Part shown: positions 63,128 to 64,000 of the stretch, in pieces
How positions within the stretch are numbered: the first letter of the stretch is position 1
How the letters are laid out: each line of letters begins with the position of its first letter
From: Propioniciclava sinopodophylli
Lineage (GTDB): Bacteria; Actinomycetota; Actinomycetes; Propionibacteriales; Propionibacteriaceae
Reading direction: 5' to 3'
Assembly: GCF_004324755.1 (NCBI RefSeq)
Contig: NZ_SDMQ01000013.1
Location: 1-64,000 of the forward strand
DNA length: 64,000 nt
Made by a program: the position numbers and the translations under genes
The notes under the pieces: model-generated
What the model saw: only the letters and a program-made list of their open reading frames with translations
The model's database searches: none
What the model was told of the DNA's origin: nothing

Positions 63128-64000
63128 TCACTTGGTGGAGCCGACGCCGACGAACGACAGGCCGGTGACCGCGATCGGCTTGAAGTCGACCAGCGTCTCC
63201 GGGTCGAACGCGGTGGGGGACTTGCGGTGGAAGATCGGGTAGAGCGGCACGTTTTCGGCCACCACGTCGAAGATCTCGTGCCACGCGGCCTTCTGGGCGT
63301 CACCCGTGGCGGCCGCGGCCGTCGCGAGCAGTTCCTGCACCTTGGTGTAGGACTCCTGGCCCTTCCAGTGCATGCGGGAGTCGGTCCAGGTGTCCCCGGC
63401 ATACCACCAGCGGAGCAGCAGGTCGGCGTCGTCTCCGAAGACCGAGGGGTCGCCGGGGGCGATGACGATGTCGAACGCCTCGGGCTTGCCGTCGATGGTG
63501 CCGTAGACGTCGGAGGAGGCCTTCTCCTCGTAGTTCACGGTCAGACCGACGGCCTCCAGGGACTCCTTGATCATCGGGCGCACGGCGGCGAACCAGCCGT
63601 GGTTCGACGCGAGGACGCGGACCTCCTTGAGGCCGGTCTCGGCGAGCAGCGCCTTCGCCTGGTCGGCCTTGCCGACCCACTGGGACGCGGCCTGCTTGTA
63701 GGCGGGGTGCTCCTTGTGCACGAAGGACGTCGACGGGGTCGCGAGGTCGGACATGCCGACCTTGCAGATCTTGTCGTAGTCCAGCGCGGCCATGACGGCC
63801 TGGCGGTTCTTGACCTCGGCCATCGGGCCGGTGCCGCAGTTGAACATCGCGAACAGCAGGCCGAAGCCCTGCTCGGCGGCGACCGACTTGGTGGACGCCA
63901 GCGTGGCCAGGTTGGCGGCCGGGACGGAGTCGATGGCCTGGACCGAATCCGAGGTCAGCGCGTTGGTGCGGGTGGAGTCGTCAGGGATGACCTGCCACTC
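63128..64000 (-). CDS. Family-5 solute-binding protein, C-terminal part
   Basis: The frame is open from the right edge to the stop at 63130–63128, giving the last 290 residues of an extracellular solute-binding protein of the dipeptide/oligopeptide class. Typical segments are AEVKNRQAVMAALDYDKI, QAKALLAETGL, VRPMIKESLEAVGLTVNYEE, DIVIAPGDPSVF and ENVPLYPIFHRKSPTAF. It would capture the substrate outside the cell and deliver it to the permeases that follow. As first gene before nanA, nanK, nanE and sialidase, it is probably the sialic-acid receptor (SiaE-like). The signal peptide is beyond the window. Confidence 0.88.
   Translation of the reverse strand, partial: EWQVIPDDSTRTNALTSDSVQAIDSVPAANLATLASTKSVAAEQGFGLLFAMFNCGTGPMAEVKNRQAVMAALDYDKICKVGMSDLATPSTSFVHKEHPAYKQAASQWVGKADQAKALLAETGLKEVRVLASNHGWFAAVRPMIKESLEAVGLTVNYEEKASSDVYGTIDGKPEAFDIVIAPGDPSVFGDDADLLLRWWYAGDTWTDSRMHWKGQESYTKVQELLATAAAATGDAQKAAWHEIFDVVAENVPLYPIFHRKSPTAFDPETLVDFKPIAVTGLSFVGVGSTK

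Overview
The window is one stretch of high-GC actinobacterial chromosome. The trxB–murJ(pseudokinase)–DUF6049–CCA-transferase block has the same gene order as the region near oriC in mycobacteria and relatives, although the usual sigma factor gene is not between murJ and trxB. Together with the Tad pilus locus, the sialic-acid gene set and the HNH/13E12-type gene, this suggests a member of the Propionibacteriaceae or a close relative. That placement is inference; there is no rRNA here. No tRNA, CRISPR array, prophage or intact insertion sequence was seen.

Layout, left to right. 1–4.6 kb: end of an HNH nuclease gene, a lactonase-type beta-propeller, a DEAD-box RNA helicase and a convergent NrtR-like Nudix regulator. 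4.7–4.9 kb: the last ~60 codons of a dead TRAP-transporter permease with its hairpin. 5.1–13.6 kb: a tightly overlapping Tad/Flp pilus operon (SAF protein, CpaE-like ATPase, CpaF ATPase, TadB, TadC, pilin-like protein, two TadE-like pseudopilins) ending in a LysM–BTAD membrane protein. 13.6–17.3 kb: two tiny membrane proteins, a GDPD-family protein, class I fumarase and a DUF4291 protein. 17.4–23.5 kb: a candidate immunity gene and a 1769-residue RHS polymorphic toxin. 23.6–30.5 kb: membrane proteins, thioredoxin, a MerR–HEAT fusion regulator, an AbiEi/DUF559 gene flanked by two copies of a ~115-bp repeat, a HEAT protein with a MerR-type promoter, and thioredoxin reductase. 30.6–37.7 kb: murJ, DUF6049 and the CCA-adding enzyme. 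37.7–40.3 kb: a third repeat copy, a DMT exporter and the remains of a two-component/ABC-permease locus. 40.3–47.0 kb: glycogen phosphorylase, family-5-type uracil-DNA glycosylase, a zinc alcohol dehydrogenase and an S9 peptidase. 47.0–53.1 kb: a second RHS toxin gene (one frameshift) with two downstream small genes. 53.3–55.2 kb: NYN protein, MscS channel and a WXG100 protein. 55.2–64 kb: a sialic-acid operon read leftwards: binding protein, permease, permease–ATPase fusion, ATPase, lyase, kinase, epimerase, sialidase.

The most interesting signal ties together genes 30 kb apart. Both RHS genes and the WXG100 gene have the same GGGGAG-N2-CTCCCC palindrome 76–124 bp before their start codons and 44–50 bp upstream of a similar −10 element. 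This is the arrangement expected for an activator site and suggests one regulon for the WXG100/RHS toxin system. A second new signal is the ~115-bp repeat with conserved ends and a conserved central box at fixed spacing. A third is a MerR–HEAT/HEAT-protein pair with a 19-bp-spacer promoter. Several genes have a TANNNT −10 element exactly six bases before the start codon, consistent with leaderless mRNAs.
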